Shown here piece after piece: positions 1-8,527 of a stretch of 64,000 bases of DNA. This DNA is from UBA6136 sp964386975 (GTDB lineage Bacteria; Pseudomonadota; Gammaproteobacteria; Methylococcales; Methylococcaceae): the NCBI GenBank assembly GCA_964386975.1, contig CAYLUS010000002.1:1-64000 (forward strand). Reading direction: 5' to 3'. Made by a program: the position numbers and the translations under genes. The notes under the pieces were generated by a model. That model was not told the origin of the DNA. It ran no database searches and worked only from the letters and a program-made list of their open reading frames with translations. Positions within the stretch are counted from its first letter, which is position 1. Each line of letters opens with the position of its first letter.

Positions 1-451
1 ATTTGATGGAGAGGTTGCCCGAGATCATGTTGATGATGTTGCTCGGGACGAAGAAGGGGGAAATCCGCCGAGGGCCACCTTTCAAAAAGGCATTGTGGCC
101 AATTTCGATACCCGTGATTCCGCCGATGCCTGCACCAATGGCCACGCCGATCCTTTCACGATTTTCATCGGTGACGTCAATTCCGCTGTTTTCAAATGCC
201 TGACACCCGGCAGCAAGACCATAATGGATGAAGACATCCATTTTTTTGGCCTCTTTGTCGCTGATGTAGTCAGTGACGTCAAAATTGCGCACACTCCCGC
301 CAATGCGGCTTGAAAATTCGGAAACATCGAAGACCTCGATCGGTCCGATGCCACTGCGGCCATTGACCACACTCTCCCAGGATGCCTCTGCCGTCAGTCC
401 TACAGGAGAGACAGCACCAAGGCCCGTAATAACCACTCGTCGTTTTGACAC
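1..451 (-). CDS. fabF: 3-oxoacyl-ACP synthase II (beta-ketoacyl-ACP synthase), partial
   Basis: Condensing enzyme that elongates acyl-ACP with malonyl-ACP in the cytoplasm. Only the first 150 codons are present; the gene continues past the left edge. The reading frame starts at a GTG at 451 and gives the family N-terminus (SKRRVVITGLGAVSPVG). Further in, a glycine-rich stretch (GAGIGG) and FVPSNIINM match KAS II enzymes. The catalytic Cys and the two His of the family lie beyond the window edge and cannot be checked. It is the last gene of the fab cluster, downstream of acpP, and a strong hairpin separates it from acpP. KAS II is favoured over KAS I by position after acpP. Confidence 0.93.
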   Translation of the reverse strand, partial: MSKRRVVITGLGAVSPVGLTAEASWESVVNGRSGIGPIEVFDVSEFSSRIGGSVRNFDVTDYISDKEAKKMDVFIHYGLAAGCQAFENSGIDVTDENRERIGVAIGAGIGGITGIEIGHNAFLKGGPRRISPFFVPSNIINMISGNLSIK

Positions 452-487
452 AGTTCAGCCCCCAACAAAAAACCTTCGATCAGAAAC

Positions 488-522
488 CAAAAGCCCCGCC
501 AAGCATTTCGCTGGACGGGGCT
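488..522 (-). terminator. Hairpin with short U-run between acpP and fabF
   Basis: Read on the minus strand, a 13-position stem (492-504 pairing with 510-522, one mismatch and one G-U pair) closes a five-base loop and is followed by TTTT. It lies between the acpP stop and the fabF start. It probably acts as a partial terminator, letting the very abundant acpP transcript outnumber fabF. The U-run is short, so read-through is likely. Confidence 0.6.
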
Positions 523-538
523 CTGGAGAGACCGTCAA

Positions 539-769
539 TTAGACGTGAGAATTGATGTAGTCAATTGCCTGCTGAACGGTCGTGATTTTTTCAGCATCTT
601 CGTCAGGGATTTCACATTCGAATTCCTCTTCGAGCGCCATGACCAGTTCGACCGTGTCCAGAGAATCAGCGCCGAGATCGTCGACGAAAGATGCTTCGTT
701 GGTGACCTCTTCCTTCACGCCCAACTGCTCTGCCACGATCTTCTTAACACGCTCTGCTACATCGCTCAT
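539..769 (-). CDS. acpP: Acyl carrier protein
   Basis: Small acidic carrier of growing acyl chains. The 76-residue product (78 in E. coli) has the phosphopantetheine attachment motif DSL with Ser36, inside GADSLDTVELVM. Composition is strongly acidic, as expected. A good ribosome site (GAGGAT) lies just upstream of the ATG at 769. It sits between fabG and fabF as in most gammaproteobacteria. A candidate sigma-70 promoter lies directly upstream, and a terminator-like hairpin follows the gene, which fits separate high-level expression. Confidence 0.98.
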   Translation of the reverse strand: MSDVAERVKKIVAEQLGVKEEVTNEASFVDDLGADSLDTVELVMALEEEFECEIPDEDAEKITTVQQAIDYINSHV

Positions 770-812
770 TTTTTATCCTCAGTCGTTAATCTTTTATTTG
801 AGAAGTATCTCG

Positions 813-840
813 ATTTTAGATGCAATCATATCGATTACAA
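813..840 (-). promoter_or_regulatory. Candidate sigma-70 promoter for acpP
   Basis: On the minus strand a TTGTAA -35 box (835-840) and a TAAAAT -10 box (813-818) are spaced by 16 bases, about 45 bases ahead of the acpP start. An internal promoter here would explain why acpP can be expressed above the level of the upstream fab genes. This is a consensus match only. Confidence 0.45.
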
Positions 841-887
841 GGGCGCCGGACCAAAATAAAACCGACGTCCACACCACTCGGCGCGCA

Positions 888-1625
888 TTATGCCATATAC
901 ATGCCGCCGTTGACGTGCAGCGTTTCGCCCGTGATATAGCTCGCATCCTGCGAGCATAGGAAACTCACAGCACCTGCGATTTCCTCAGACTGCCCCAACC
1001 GGCCCAACGGAATCTTGTGAAGCAGTGCCTCTTTAATGTCATCCGATAGACCACGGGTCATGTCCGTATCGATAAAGCCCGGTGCAACACTATTGACAGT
1101 GATGCCCCGTGAGCCGATTTCCTGAGCAAGCGACTTGCTGAAGCCAATAATGCCCGCCTTTGCCGCCGCGTAGTTGGTCTGACCCGCGTTGCCGGTCGCA
1201 CCGACAATGGATGTAATGTTAACGATCCGACCTTCACGCGCCTTCATCATGCCCTTCATGCAGGCCTTGGAAAGCTTGAAGACGGACGATAAGTTTGTGG
1301 AAATAATCGCGTCCCACTCCTCGTCTTTCATCCGCATCAGGAGATTGTCCCGGGTAATGCCTGCATTGTTGACCAATGCCCAGGGGGTGCCAAATTCGCC
1401 AGTAACCGCTTCGATGAAGCGCTCGATCGCACCCGGTTCTGTTACGTTCAGCTCGCGCCCCACGCCGCTCAGACCGGCTTCCTCAAAGTTGATGGTAATC
1501 GATGAGGCACCCGAATCAGTCGTTGCCGTCCCCACCACCATGAAACCATCGCGTGCCAGACGCTCTGCAATGGCGCGACCTATTCCCCGGCTTGCGCCGG
1601 TCACAATGACAAGCTTTTCGCTCAT
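888..1625 (-). CDS. fabG: 3-oxoacyl-ACP reductase
   Basis: NADPH-dependent reduction of 3-oxoacyl-ACP to 3-hydroxyacyl-ACP, cytoplasmic. The 245-residue product is a classical short-chain dehydrogenase: nucleotide-binding GASRGIG at residues 10-16, NNAG near 87-90, and the catalytic triad Ser139, Tyr152, Lys156 (Tyr-x3-Lys in NYAAAK). Length matches E. coli FabG (244). The start overlaps the fabD stop by 4 bases, so translation is probably coupled. The operon position (fabD-fabG-acpP) separates it from the many other SDR enzymes. Confidence 0.97.
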   Translation of the reverse strand: MSEKLVIVTGASRGIGRAIAERLARDGFMVVGTATTDSGASSITINFEEAGLSGVGRELNVTEPGAIERFIEAVTGEFGTPWALVNNAGITRDNLLMRMKDEEWDAIISTNLSSVFKLSKACMKGMMKAREGRIVNITSIVGATGNAGQTNYAAAKAGIIGFSKSLAQEIGSRGITVNSVAPGFIDTDMTRGLSDDIKEALLHKIPLGRLGQSEEIAGAVSFLCSQDASYITGETLHVNGGMYMA

Positions 1626-2572
1626 GCAGCAAGACCTCGGGCTTTTTCCAATGAAGAAGAATCAAAAATATTTTCAATCCTGGCATCAGGTGCAATGCGC
1701 TTGATCAAACCCGCCAGGGTCTTTCCAGGCCCACATTCGACATAGGTCGTAACGCCACGATCTGCCATTGCAAGGATGGTTTCAGTCCAACGCACGGAAC
1801 CGAACAGTTGCTGCTCAAGCGCATCACGAACGGCATCTGCGCCTTGATGGGCCGCTACATCCACGTTGTGAATGACGGGTTGTTGCGCTGGCGAAATTGC
1901 CGTTTCATCCAGCAATCGCCTGAATTTCTGGGCGGCCTCTCTCATTAACGGACAGTGAGAGGGGACGCTGACCGGTAAAATCACAACCCGCTTGGCGCCA
2001 GCTGCTTTTGCCAATTCGGCCGCTTTCTCGACCCCGCCCTTGTGACCTGCAATCACAACCTGACCAGGGGCGTTGAAATTGGCAGCCGTGACCTCCTCGC
2101 CCGGGGAAGATGCCTGCGCACAAATGGCAACCAGCGCCGCATCATCAAGGCCGATGACTGCCGCCATCGCGCCGATGCCTGCAGGAACGGCCTCCTGCAT
2201 GAAACGCGCTCTTTCCGCCACCAGTCCGACTGCCGCTTCAAAGGAGATCACCCCAGCGCAGACCAAGGCCGTGTATTCGCCGAGACTATGACCGGCCATC
2301 ACGGCAGGGCGGAGATCGGTCAAGTCACACCAGACACGCCAGGCGGCAACCCCAGAAACCAGCATGGCGGGCTGGGTATTCTGCGTCGCATTCAGTTGCT
2401 CTTCAGGACCCTGGGTTGCAAGCGACCAAAGGTCATATCCGAGGATCTCTGAGGCCTCTGCAAAGGTCTTGATCACGATGGGATGGTTGGCACCAAGATC
2501 AGCCATCATTCCAACGGATTGAGACCCTTGGCCAGGAAATACAAACGCCAAACCTGAATTGGTACGTATCAT
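1622..2572 (-). CDS. fabD: Malonyl-CoA:ACP transacylase
   Basis: Transfers malonyl from CoA to ACP to supply the elongation cycle. The 316-residue product opens with the family signature FVFPGQGSQ near residue 10. It has the nucleophile elbow GHSLGEY with Ser96 and the catalytic His206 in VPSHCPLM. Length is close to the E. coli enzyme (309). It lies between fabH and fabG; the fabH-fabD gap is 26 bases and the fabD-fabG ends overlap by 4, consistent with a single operon. Confidence 0.97.
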   Translation of the reverse strand: MIRTNSGLAFVFPGQGSQSVGMMADLGANHPIVIKTFAEASEILGYDLWSLATQGPEEQLNATQNTQPAMLVSGVAAWRVWCDLTDLRPAVMAGHSLGEYTALVCAGVISFEAAVGLVAERARFMQEAVPAGIGAMAAVIGLDDAALVAICAQASSPGEEVTAANFNAPGQVVIAGHKGGVEKAAELAKAAGAKRVVILPVSVPSHCPLMREAAQKFRRLLDETAISPAQQPVIHNVDVAAHQGADAVRDALEQQLFGSVRWTETILAMADRGVTTYVECGPGKTLAGLIKRIAPDARIENIFDSSSLEKARGLAA

Positions 2573-2598
2573 GCTTCAAAAAGGATTTTAGCTACGAC

Positions 2599-3567
2599 TT
2601 AGTAGCGCAGAAGAGCCGAGCCCCAGGCGAATCCACCACCAAAGGCTTCCATGAGAACCGTCTGACCCCGGACAATGCGACCATCCCGGATGGCCTCATT
2701 CAAGGCAAGAGGGATCGAGGCCGCGGAGGTATTGCCCTGTCGCTCGACAGTCACGACAACACGGTCCATCGACATGCGCAATTTTTTTGCCGTCGCGGTG
2801 ATGATGCGGATATTGGCCTGATGGGGAACCAGCCAGTCGATATCGGCCTTTTCAAGTCCGCTGTCGGCCAGGGTCTCATCCACAATTCGGCCCAGGGTGT
2901 TGACGGCAACCTTAAACACCTCATTGCCCTGCATCTTGAGATAACGACAGGCGGCGGCATCTTCCGGATGACTCGCATTTGGATTCGGGACGTAGAGGAG
3001 ATCCTGATACTGGCCGTCGGAATGAATGTGCGTGCTCAAAAGCCCTGGCTGCTCGGAAACCCCAAGCACGACTGCGCCGGCCCCATCGCCAAATAAAATG
3101 CAAGTTGACCGGTCCGTCCAGTCCACAAGTCGTGAGTTGAGTTCGCTGCCCACCACCAGAACATGTCGGGCACTGCCAGCACGAATGTACTGATCGGCGA
3201 TACTCAACGCGAAAATAAAGCCAGAACAGGCAGCCTGAACGTCAAAGGCCGCGCCCCGGGTAATTCCCAATCGATGCTGAAGCAGACAGGCTGTACTTGG
3301 AAATACGCAATCCGGCGTTCCGGTTCCTACGATGATGAGATCCAGATCCTGTGGGTCAAGACGGGCCGCTTCGAGAGCTTGGCGGGCCGCCATTTCTGCC
3401 ATACTCGATGCGGTCTCACCGCGCCCGGCGATCCGCCGTTCGTGAATACCGGTCCGCTCTACGATCCATTCATCGCTCGTATCGACCTGCGTTGATATTT
3501 CGGCATTGGTCAGGACTTTATCCGGGAGGTAGCCACCGGTACCCAGAAGACGAGCAAAACGATTCAC
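2599..3567 (-). CDS. fabH: 3-oxoacyl-ACP synthase III
   Basis: Initiates fatty-acid synthesis by condensing acetyl-CoA with malonyl-ACP. The 322-residue product has the complete KAS III catalytic triad: Cys114 (QAACSGF), His249 (VPHQANIR) and Asn279 (GNTSAAS). The C-terminal glycine-rich segment (FGGGFAWGS) is typical. Length agrees with E. coli FabH (317). Its start overlaps the plsX stop by 4 bases (ATGA type), indicating coupled translation in the plsX-fabH-fabD series. Confidence 0.97.
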   Translation of the reverse strand: MNRFARLLGTGGYLPDKVLTNAEISTQVDTSDEWIVERTGIHERRIAGRGETASSMAEMAARQALEAARLDPQDLDLIIVGTGTPDCVFPSTACLLQHRLGITRGAAFDVQAACSGFIFALSIADQYIRAGSARHVLVVGSELNSRLVDWTDRSTCILFGDGAGAVVLGVSEQPGLLSTHIHSDGQYQDLLYVPNPNASHPEDAAACRYLKMQGNEVFKVAVNTLGRIVDETLADSGLEKADIDWLVPHQANIRIITATAKKLRMSMDRVVVTVERQGNTSAASIPLALNEAIRDGRIVRGQTVLMEAFGGGFAWGSALLRY

Positions 3568-4592
3568 GCCCTACTCTCCTTTGCAAAAATCTCGGCAACC
3601 CGCTGGCCGATCCGGACCGGAATATCCATCTCAATCTCCAGCATGGCCACACGGATGGCGTTGGCAAAAGAGACACGATCGGCATTGCCATGGCTCTTGA
3701 CCACAATGCCCCGGAGTCCGAGGAGGCTGGCGCCGTTGTAACGGCGCGGATCAAAGCGACGCTTGAACATTTTGAGGACCGGCAGAGCAAGGATCGCCAA
3801 CATGCGGGTCAGCAGATTGCGGTCGAATTCATCGCGTAGCGTCCCGGTGAACAGCTTGGCAAACCCCTCAATGGCCTTGAGGGCGACATTGCCGGTAAAG
3901 CCATCGGTCACAATCACATCGACTGTGCCTCTGAAAATGTCATTGCCTTCGACAAAGCCAACGAAATTCACATGCGTGTCAGCCAGCAGCTTGGCTGCTT
4001 CCTTGACCTGTTCGTTGCCTTTGATCTCTTCCTCGCCGATATTCAGGAGGCCCACTTTAGGATGATCCTGATTCTCGACCGCCTTGACCAACTCGTAGCC
4101 CATGACGGCAAATTGCCGGAGATGCTCTGCGGTGCAGTCGACATTCGCGCCGAGATCCAGCACATGGGTGTGGCCCGTTCGCGAAGGAAGCATGCCGACA
4201 ATAGCAGGGCGATCTACACCGGGTATCGTCTTCAGCACGAATTTCGCGATAGCCATCAAGGCGCCGGTGTTGCCTGCGCTGACACATGCCTGCGCAGTGC
4301 CTTTCTTGACCAGATCAATGGCCATCCGCATCGAGGAGTCCTTCTTGCCACGAAGCGCCTTGGAGGGGCTTTCGTGCATCTCAACCACCTCGCTGGCATG
4401 GTGGATACGAATCCGTTCACCAAAGGCGTTTTCCTTGCCGGCCAGCGTTTGACGAAGACGCTTCTCATCCCCCACCAGTATCAGGTGTAGGTTCGGGTAG
4501 CGCTTGGCACTGTCAAGGGCCGCCGGCACCGTGACATCTGGCCCATGATCACCGCCCATGGCATCAAGGGCAACCGTCAACACTCGCGACAT
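3564..4592 (-). CDS. plsX: Phosphate acyltransferase PlsX
   Basis: Converts acyl-ACP to acyl-phosphate for phosphatidic acid synthesis; peripheral membrane enzyme. The 342-residue product begins with the family signature VALDAMGGDHGP and contains SAGNTGALMA and VTDGFTGNVALK, all strongly conserved in PlsX. Length is close to the E. coli protein (356). It lies between rpmF and fabH, the usual gammaproteobacterial arrangement, and overlaps fabH by 4 bases. Confidence 0.96.
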   Translation of the reverse strand: MSRVLTVALDAMGGDHGPDVTVPAALDSAKRYPNLHLILVGDEKRLRQTLAGKENAFGERIRIHHASEVVEMHESPSKALRGKKDSSMRMAIDLVKKGTAQACVSAGNTGALMAIAKFVLKTIPGVDRPAIVGMLPSRTGHTHVLDLGANVDCTAEHLRQFAVMGYELVKAVENQDHPKVGLLNIGEEEIKGNEQVKEAAKLLADTHVNFVGFVEGNDIFRGTVDVIVTDGFTGNVALKAIEGFAKLFTGTLRDEFDRNLLTRMLAILALPVLKMFKRRFDPRRYNGASLLGLRGIVVKSHGNADRVSFANAIRVAMLEIEMDIPVRIGQRVAEIFAKESRA

Positions 4593-4648
4593 GTTGGCGC
4601 GGCTTCTCGTTATTTTAGCGAGGGGAAAGCGAGGGCATCAGCCAGAAT

Positions 4649-4843
4649 TTATTCTTCGCTGATTTCTTCAACCGGATTTGAAATGACCTTGCGGCCACGG
4701 TAGTAGCCGTCTGCACTGACATGATGACGACGGTGCGTTTCACCGGTAGTCGGTTCAATCGAGAGAGCGGCGCCCGTCAAGGCATCATGCGAACGACGCA
4801 TATCACGCTTGGAACGGGTTTTGCGGTTTTGCTGAACAGCCAT
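4649..4843 (-). CDS. rpmF: 50S ribosomal protein L32
   Basis: Small basic protein of the large ribosomal subunit. The 64-residue product starts MAVQQNRKTRSKRDMRRSHDA, the usual L32 N-terminus, and contains HRRHHVSADGYYRGRKV. It is slightly longer than E. coli L32 (57) because of an acidic C-terminal tail. The zinc-ribbon cysteines found in some L32 proteins are absent, as in the C-minus form common in proteobacteria. It is placed between yceD and plsX as in relatives. Confidence 0.96.
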   Translation of the reverse strand: MAVQQNRKTRSKRDMRRSHDALTGAALSIEPTTGETHRRHHVSADGYYRGRKVISNPVEEISEE

Positions 4844-4853
4844 TCGTTACTCC

Positions 4854-5354
4854 TTAAGAGGATGATTTAGTTTTTAAGCGGGCCAAGTCGGCAAATGGAT
4901 TGGGTCGCTCCGGTGTCGGGTCAGCCGCCTTTGGCAGGCGACAATTCGGATGTTGGGGAACGGCAGGGATTGCCAACAACAATTCATCCTGCACGATGTC
5001 CGCAATGGCCACCTCTGCTCCGGGATCTACCAGAAGCGCTTCCAGCGCAGCGGGGAGCGCAACGGCTGCATCCACCGAGCTTACGATACCCAGATTCAGA
5101 TGACTTGATACAGGCCAATTTATGGGGCCCAGGCAGCACTGACACTCAAGGGTCAGTTCCGCCTCGACAGTTCCTTCAACAACCGGAATACGACCTGACT
5201 TGGAGAAAACCAGCTCGACTTCCACCTGACCGCTTGGATCGAGGACCACTCCCTCCAGTCGGTCCAGCCGACTCAAGGGGATTGACCCAACAAGACGTCT
5301 CCGCTTTTCAGCAAAGGCAACGGGGTCTACGACCTCTGGCAAACGCTCAGGCAT
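4854..5354 (-). CDS. yceD: YceD family protein (DUF177), 23S rRNA accumulation protein
   Basis: DUF177 proteins are needed for normal 23S rRNA accumulation in E. coli and plants; the mechanism is not fully known. The 166-residue product has the family core LDPSGQVEVEL followed by LECQCCL, with the conserved cysteine pair. Its close linkage to rpmF (10-base gap) is the standard context and supports the call. It probably leads the rpmF-plsX-fab transcript. It is divergent from maf, with 59 bases between the two starts. Confidence 0.9.
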   Translation of the reverse strand: MPERLPEVVDPVAFAEKRRRLVGSIPLSRLDRLEGVVLDPSGQVEVELVFSKSGRIPVVEGTVEAELTLECQCCLGPINWPVSSHLNLGIVSSVDAAVALPAALEALLVDPGAEVAIADIVQDELLLAIPAVPQHPNCRLPKAADPTPERPNPFADLARLKTKSSS

Positions 5355-5413
5355 AATCGGCGAATAATACTGGGTAACTCATAACTCTGTCAAAAGCGAT
5401 GTAACCGACGACC

Positions 5414-6019
5414 ATGGATGAAAGGATCCTTGAAACCACACCTCCTGCGCTGATCCTGGCTTCGACCTCCCGCTATCGGCAGGCGGTTATTGGCAAATTG
5501 CACCTGCCCTTCACTACGGCATCCCCACAGGTGGATGAAGCCGCGCTTCCCGGGGAAGCACCGAAGGCCATGGCTCAACGACTTGCCTGCCTGAAGGCGC
5601 AGGCGATTTGCAAACCCGACCTCCATGCCTGGGTCATCGGCTCTGATCAAGTTGTCTGCCTCAACGGCAAAATCCTCGGCAAACCCGGATACGAGGCTCA
5701 AGCACGGGAACAACTCACCGCCATGTCAGGCCAAGAGGTACTTTTTCACACTGCGGTCGCCCTTTGTGATACCAGAACCGGCCGAACCGAGTGTGCGATC
5801 GATACGGCACAGGTTACCTTTAGAACACTCAGCGTCGGTGAAATTGATCGTTATCTCAAGCAGGACCAACCCTTTGACTGTGCGGGCAGTTTCAAATCTG
5901 AAGGCTACGGTATCACGCTAGTGGAACGAATCCGGACCGATGACCCCAACACGCTCATCGGGCTGCCCTTGATCCTTTTGGGCAACATGCTGCGAAAGCG
6001 CGGCTTCAACGTTCCTTGA
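5414..6019 (+). CDS. Maf-like nucleotide pyrophosphatase (YceF subfamily, m7GTP pyrophosphatase)
   Basis: Maf proteins hydrolyse non-canonical nucleoside triphosphates and so clean the nucleotide pool. The 201-residue product has the Maf N-terminal signature LASTSRYR and, further on, IGSDQVVCLNGKILGKPG, the acid-containing active-site region, and FKSEGYGI near the C-terminus. Position next to yceD-rpmF-plsX matches the YceF paralogue of E. coli, whose substrate is m7GTP. The subfamily assignment rests on context and LASTSRYR and is less certain than the family. Confidence 0.9.
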   Translation: MDERILETTPPALILASTSRYRQAVIGKLHLPFTTASPQVDEAALPGEAPKAMAQRLACLKAQAICKPDLHAWVIGSDQVVCLNGKILGKPGYEAQAREQLTAMSGQEVLFHTAVALCDTRTGRTECAIDTAQVTFRTLSVGEIDRYLKQDQPFDCAGSFKSEGYGITLVERIRTDDPNTLIGLPLILLGNMLRKRGFNVP

Positions 6020-6023
6020 TGGA

Positions 6024-6746
6024 TTAATTGAAGCGACCCCAGAAACTCAAAACCTTTGACACATAGCCTTGGGTCTCGGCAAAGGGAGGTATCTGGTTGC
6101 CAAATTTCATAACATTGCCCTCCCCGGCGTTATAAGCGGCAACCGCAAGCCTTACATCGGACCGAAACATGCCCAGAAGATCCCTGAGGTAACGCGCGCC
6201 GCCAAAGACATTGTCCTCCGGATTGTAGGGATCCCTGACCCCATATCGTGCGGCCGTTCCGGGCATGAGTTGCATGAGCCCCATCGCTCCCTTACTGGAT
6301 ACAGCTTCGGGGTTATAGGCCGATTCTGCACGAATGACGGCATGCAGAAGTCCGGGATCAAGGCCATGGGTCTGCGCTGCCCGATTCACTAGATCATCAA
6401 ACTGAAGCTTTCTAAGTTGAGCCGGAATATCCAAGCGGGAGGGGCCTGGCGCTTGCGCGATGGGACGGTAATTGCCTCCATTACCCAGCACGATCAGCCG
6501 GGGAGAACCCGGTGGGCCCTGGATTTCCCGGCGCATACCGCGTTCGAGCACCTGCGTCTGCACTTTCTTGGAGCGAATCACTAGCTTAAAACCTGCACCG
6601 TTGGGGTTATCGGTGTAGACAACCTGACCGTTACGTCCTACGAATTTATAGACATCGGCGCTGACGGGCACCTGAAAAGACGCCAGGATCAATCCAAGAC
6701 ACCCGCAAAAAACCTGCTGCACGCTCAAACCAACCTCATGGGGCAC
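6024..6746 (-). CDS. Lytic transglycosylase with DUF4124 and SLT domains
   Basis: Predicted periplasmic peptidoglycan-cleaving enzyme. The 240-residue product starts at a GTG. It has a hydrophobic signal segment (about residues 7-30), a short DUF4124-type region (DVYKFVGRNGQVVYTDN, 31-47), then a goose-type lysozyme/SLT domain. The catalytic Glu is probably Glu141 in RAESAYNP, followed by SSKGAMGLMQLMPGTA and the C-terminal AYNAGEGNV. It lies 23 bases after purT on the same strand and converges on maf. This domain pairing is frequent in gammaproteobacteria; the physiological role is unknown. Confidence 0.88.
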   Translation of the reverse strand: MPHEVGLSVQQVFCGCLGLILASFQVPVSADVYKFVGRNGQVVYTDNPNGAGFKLVIRSKKVQTQVLERGMRREIQGPPGSPRLIVLGNGGNYRPIAQAPGPSRLDIPAQLRKLQFDDLVNRAAQTHGLDPGLLHAVIRAESAYNPEAVSSKGAMGLMQLMPGTAARYGVRDPYNPEDNVFGGARYLRDLLGMFRSDVRLAVAAYNAGEGNVMKFGNQIPPFAETQGYVSKVLSFWGRFN

Positions 6747-6769
6747 TCAAGAACCGTGATCTTTTGCCA

Positions 6770-7969
6770 TTACGCCACGCTAACAGAAACCATTGCGGAT
6801 GCCGCGCCAGCCTTTTGGCGAGCCTCTTCAACAGAGTCAGCGACCGCCAGCGCGACGCCCATCCGGCGAAACTCAAAGGCCTGCGGCTTGCCAAACAGGC
6901 GGACCTCGACTCCCGGCACATTTAAGGCTCTGTCGACCCCCGAAAACACGACCCCATCGGCGTCGGTACCGCCATAAATGACCGCGCTGGCCCCGGGCTG
7001 CCTGAGCGCGGTCTCCACCGGGAGCCCCAAGATCGCTCGGGCATGCAGTTCAAATTCGTTCTGGCTCTGACTCACCATCGTCACCATCCCCGTATCGTGG
7101 GGCCTTGGGCTCACTTCGCTAAACCACACCTGATCACCTTTCACGAACAACTCGACCCCAAACAAACCGCGCCCACCCAGATTATCCACAACGGCATGGG
7201 CGATCCGTTGCGCCTCGGCCAGGGCCTTGAGCGACATCGCCTGGGGCTGCCAGCTTTCGACATAGTCACCGCGCTGCTGAAGATGGCCAACAGGCGCACA
7301 GAACGAAATTTGCGGCTCCCCCTCAAGGTTACAGGAGCGCACCGTCAACAAGGTGACTTCAAAATCAAAGGCAACAAGACCTTCGACGATGACCCGGGTA
7401 TTTTGAACCCGCCCCCCTTGCTGCGCATGAAGCCAAGCCGCATCGATGTCCGACGCTGACCGCATGCAGGACTGACCTTTTCCGGAGGATGACATGATGG
7501 GCTTAACAAAGCAGGGAAAGCCTATCTTTTTCGTGGCCTCTCTCAGGCTCTCAAGCGATTCTGCGAACGCATACGGGGAGGTCGGAAGCCCAAGCGTCTC
7601 TGCCGCAAGTCGCCTGATGCCCTCCCGGTTCATGGTCAACTGGACTGCCCGCGCGGTTGGAATCACATGCGCGGCAGAGGCACGTTCAGCCTCGACCAAC
7701 ACCTCGGTTGCAATCGCTTCGATCTCAGGCACGATGAAATGTGGTTTTTCCGAATCAATCAGTCGCCGAACTGCAGCCGCGTTCGTCATGTCAACAACAT
7801 GGGATCGATGCGCCACCTGCTGAGCTGGGGCATTCTCGTAACGATCCACGGCAATGACCTCAACTCCGTAGCGCTGAAGACAGATCACCAATTCTTTGCC
7901 AAGCTCACCGCTGCCGAGCAACATGACGCGCGTCGCACCCGTGCTTAGCGGTGTTCCGATCTTCACCAT
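6770..7969 (-). CDS. purT: Phosphoribosylglycinamide formyltransferase 2 (formate-dependent)
   Basis: ATP-grasp enzyme that makes formyl-GAR from GAR, formate and ATP in purine synthesis without needing formyl-tetrahydrofolate. The 399-residue product (392 in E. coli) begins with MLLGSGELGKE in the N-terminal nucleotide-fold domain. It continues with the ATP-grasp elements PIMSSSGKGQS and FGVELFVKGDQVWFSEVSPRPHDTGMV. Using free formate is of interest next to the C1-related genes in this window, although purT is widespread. The upstream region up to the divergent unknown gene at 8120 is about 150 bases. Confidence 0.96.
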   Translation of the reverse strand: MVKIGTPLSTGATRVMLLGSGELGKELVICLQRYGVEVIAVDRYENAPAQQVAHRSHVVDMTNAAAVRRLIDSEKPHFIVPEIEAIATEVLVEAERASAAHVIPTARAVQLTMNREGIRRLAAETLGLPTSPYAFAESLESLREATKKIGFPCFVKPIMSSSGKGQSCMRSASDIDAAWLHAQQGGRVQNTRVIVEGLVAFDFEVTLLTVRSCNLEGEPQISFCAPVGHLQQRGDYVESWQPQAMSLKALAEAQRIAHAVVDNLGGRGLFGVELFVKGDQVWFSEVSPRPHDTGMVTMVSQSQNEFELHARAILGLPVETALRQPGASAVIYGGTDADGVVFSGVDRALNVPGVEVRLFGKPQAFEFRRMGVALAVADSVEEARQKAGAASAMVSVSVA

Positions 7970-8119
7970 GGAATTACCTGTTCTGATTATCTATTTCCGC
8001 AATTCGTCAGTTTAACCCGGAGCCATCTCCACCTGCATTCGACTGACCACCGCTATAATTCAAGCAGCTCTTGAAAAGAGCGCCCAGTTTCCTCTTATTC
8101 ATTCCAATTGACAGTTAGC

Positions 8120-8527
8120 ATGAGCCTTAAAGCCACCCTGATCCGCTCCGCCCTGAATCTGACACCTGCGTTCCTTGTCACACTGATCGCCAATCTCATC
8201 CTGCGCGGGATCGCCCAGCTCACTTTTTTTGATCTCAATCTGGACCGCCGGATTCTCTCGGTTCGATTCAGGCTTTATGGTGAAGCCGACTCCATCGACC
8301 TGGTCCTCGAGAATTTTCGTGTCATCCAGCATGAAACAGGACTTTATTTCATGTTGAGCGCAGCGCGCTCGAACCGTCCCTGGCTCGTCAATCTGTTCGC
8401 TCGCGTCACTCAGCGCGCCCTACCAATTCCGGACCTACCGGTACTTCGCCCCTATGTCGGCCTGATCCTGGAGTTGCTCGGAGAGCGCAGCCAACCGGTC
8501 CGGCAAATCGCCAACAGCAAGCGCTAA
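8120..8527 (+). CDS. Unrecognised small protein
   Basis: I do not recognise this 135-residue protein. It starts MSLKATLIRSALNLTPAF, has a moderately hydrophobic N-terminal third (about residues 10-38, possible membrane-associated helix), then a charged beta-rich middle (LDRRILSVRFRLYG) and a Pro/Leu-rich C-terminus. The ATG at 8120 was chosen over an in-frame TTG four codons upstream because neither has a clear ribosome site and ATG is the stronger codon. It is divergent from purT and its stop overlaps the convergent hrpA stop by 4 bases. Codon pattern and clean fit between neighbours suggest a real gene. Confidence 0.6.
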   Translation: MSLKATLIRSALNLTPAFLVTLIANLILRGIAQLTFFDLNLDRRILSVRFRLYGEADSIDLVLENFRVIQHETGLYFMLSAARSNRPWLVNLFARVTQRALPIPDLPVLRPYVGLILELLGERSQPVRQIANSKR

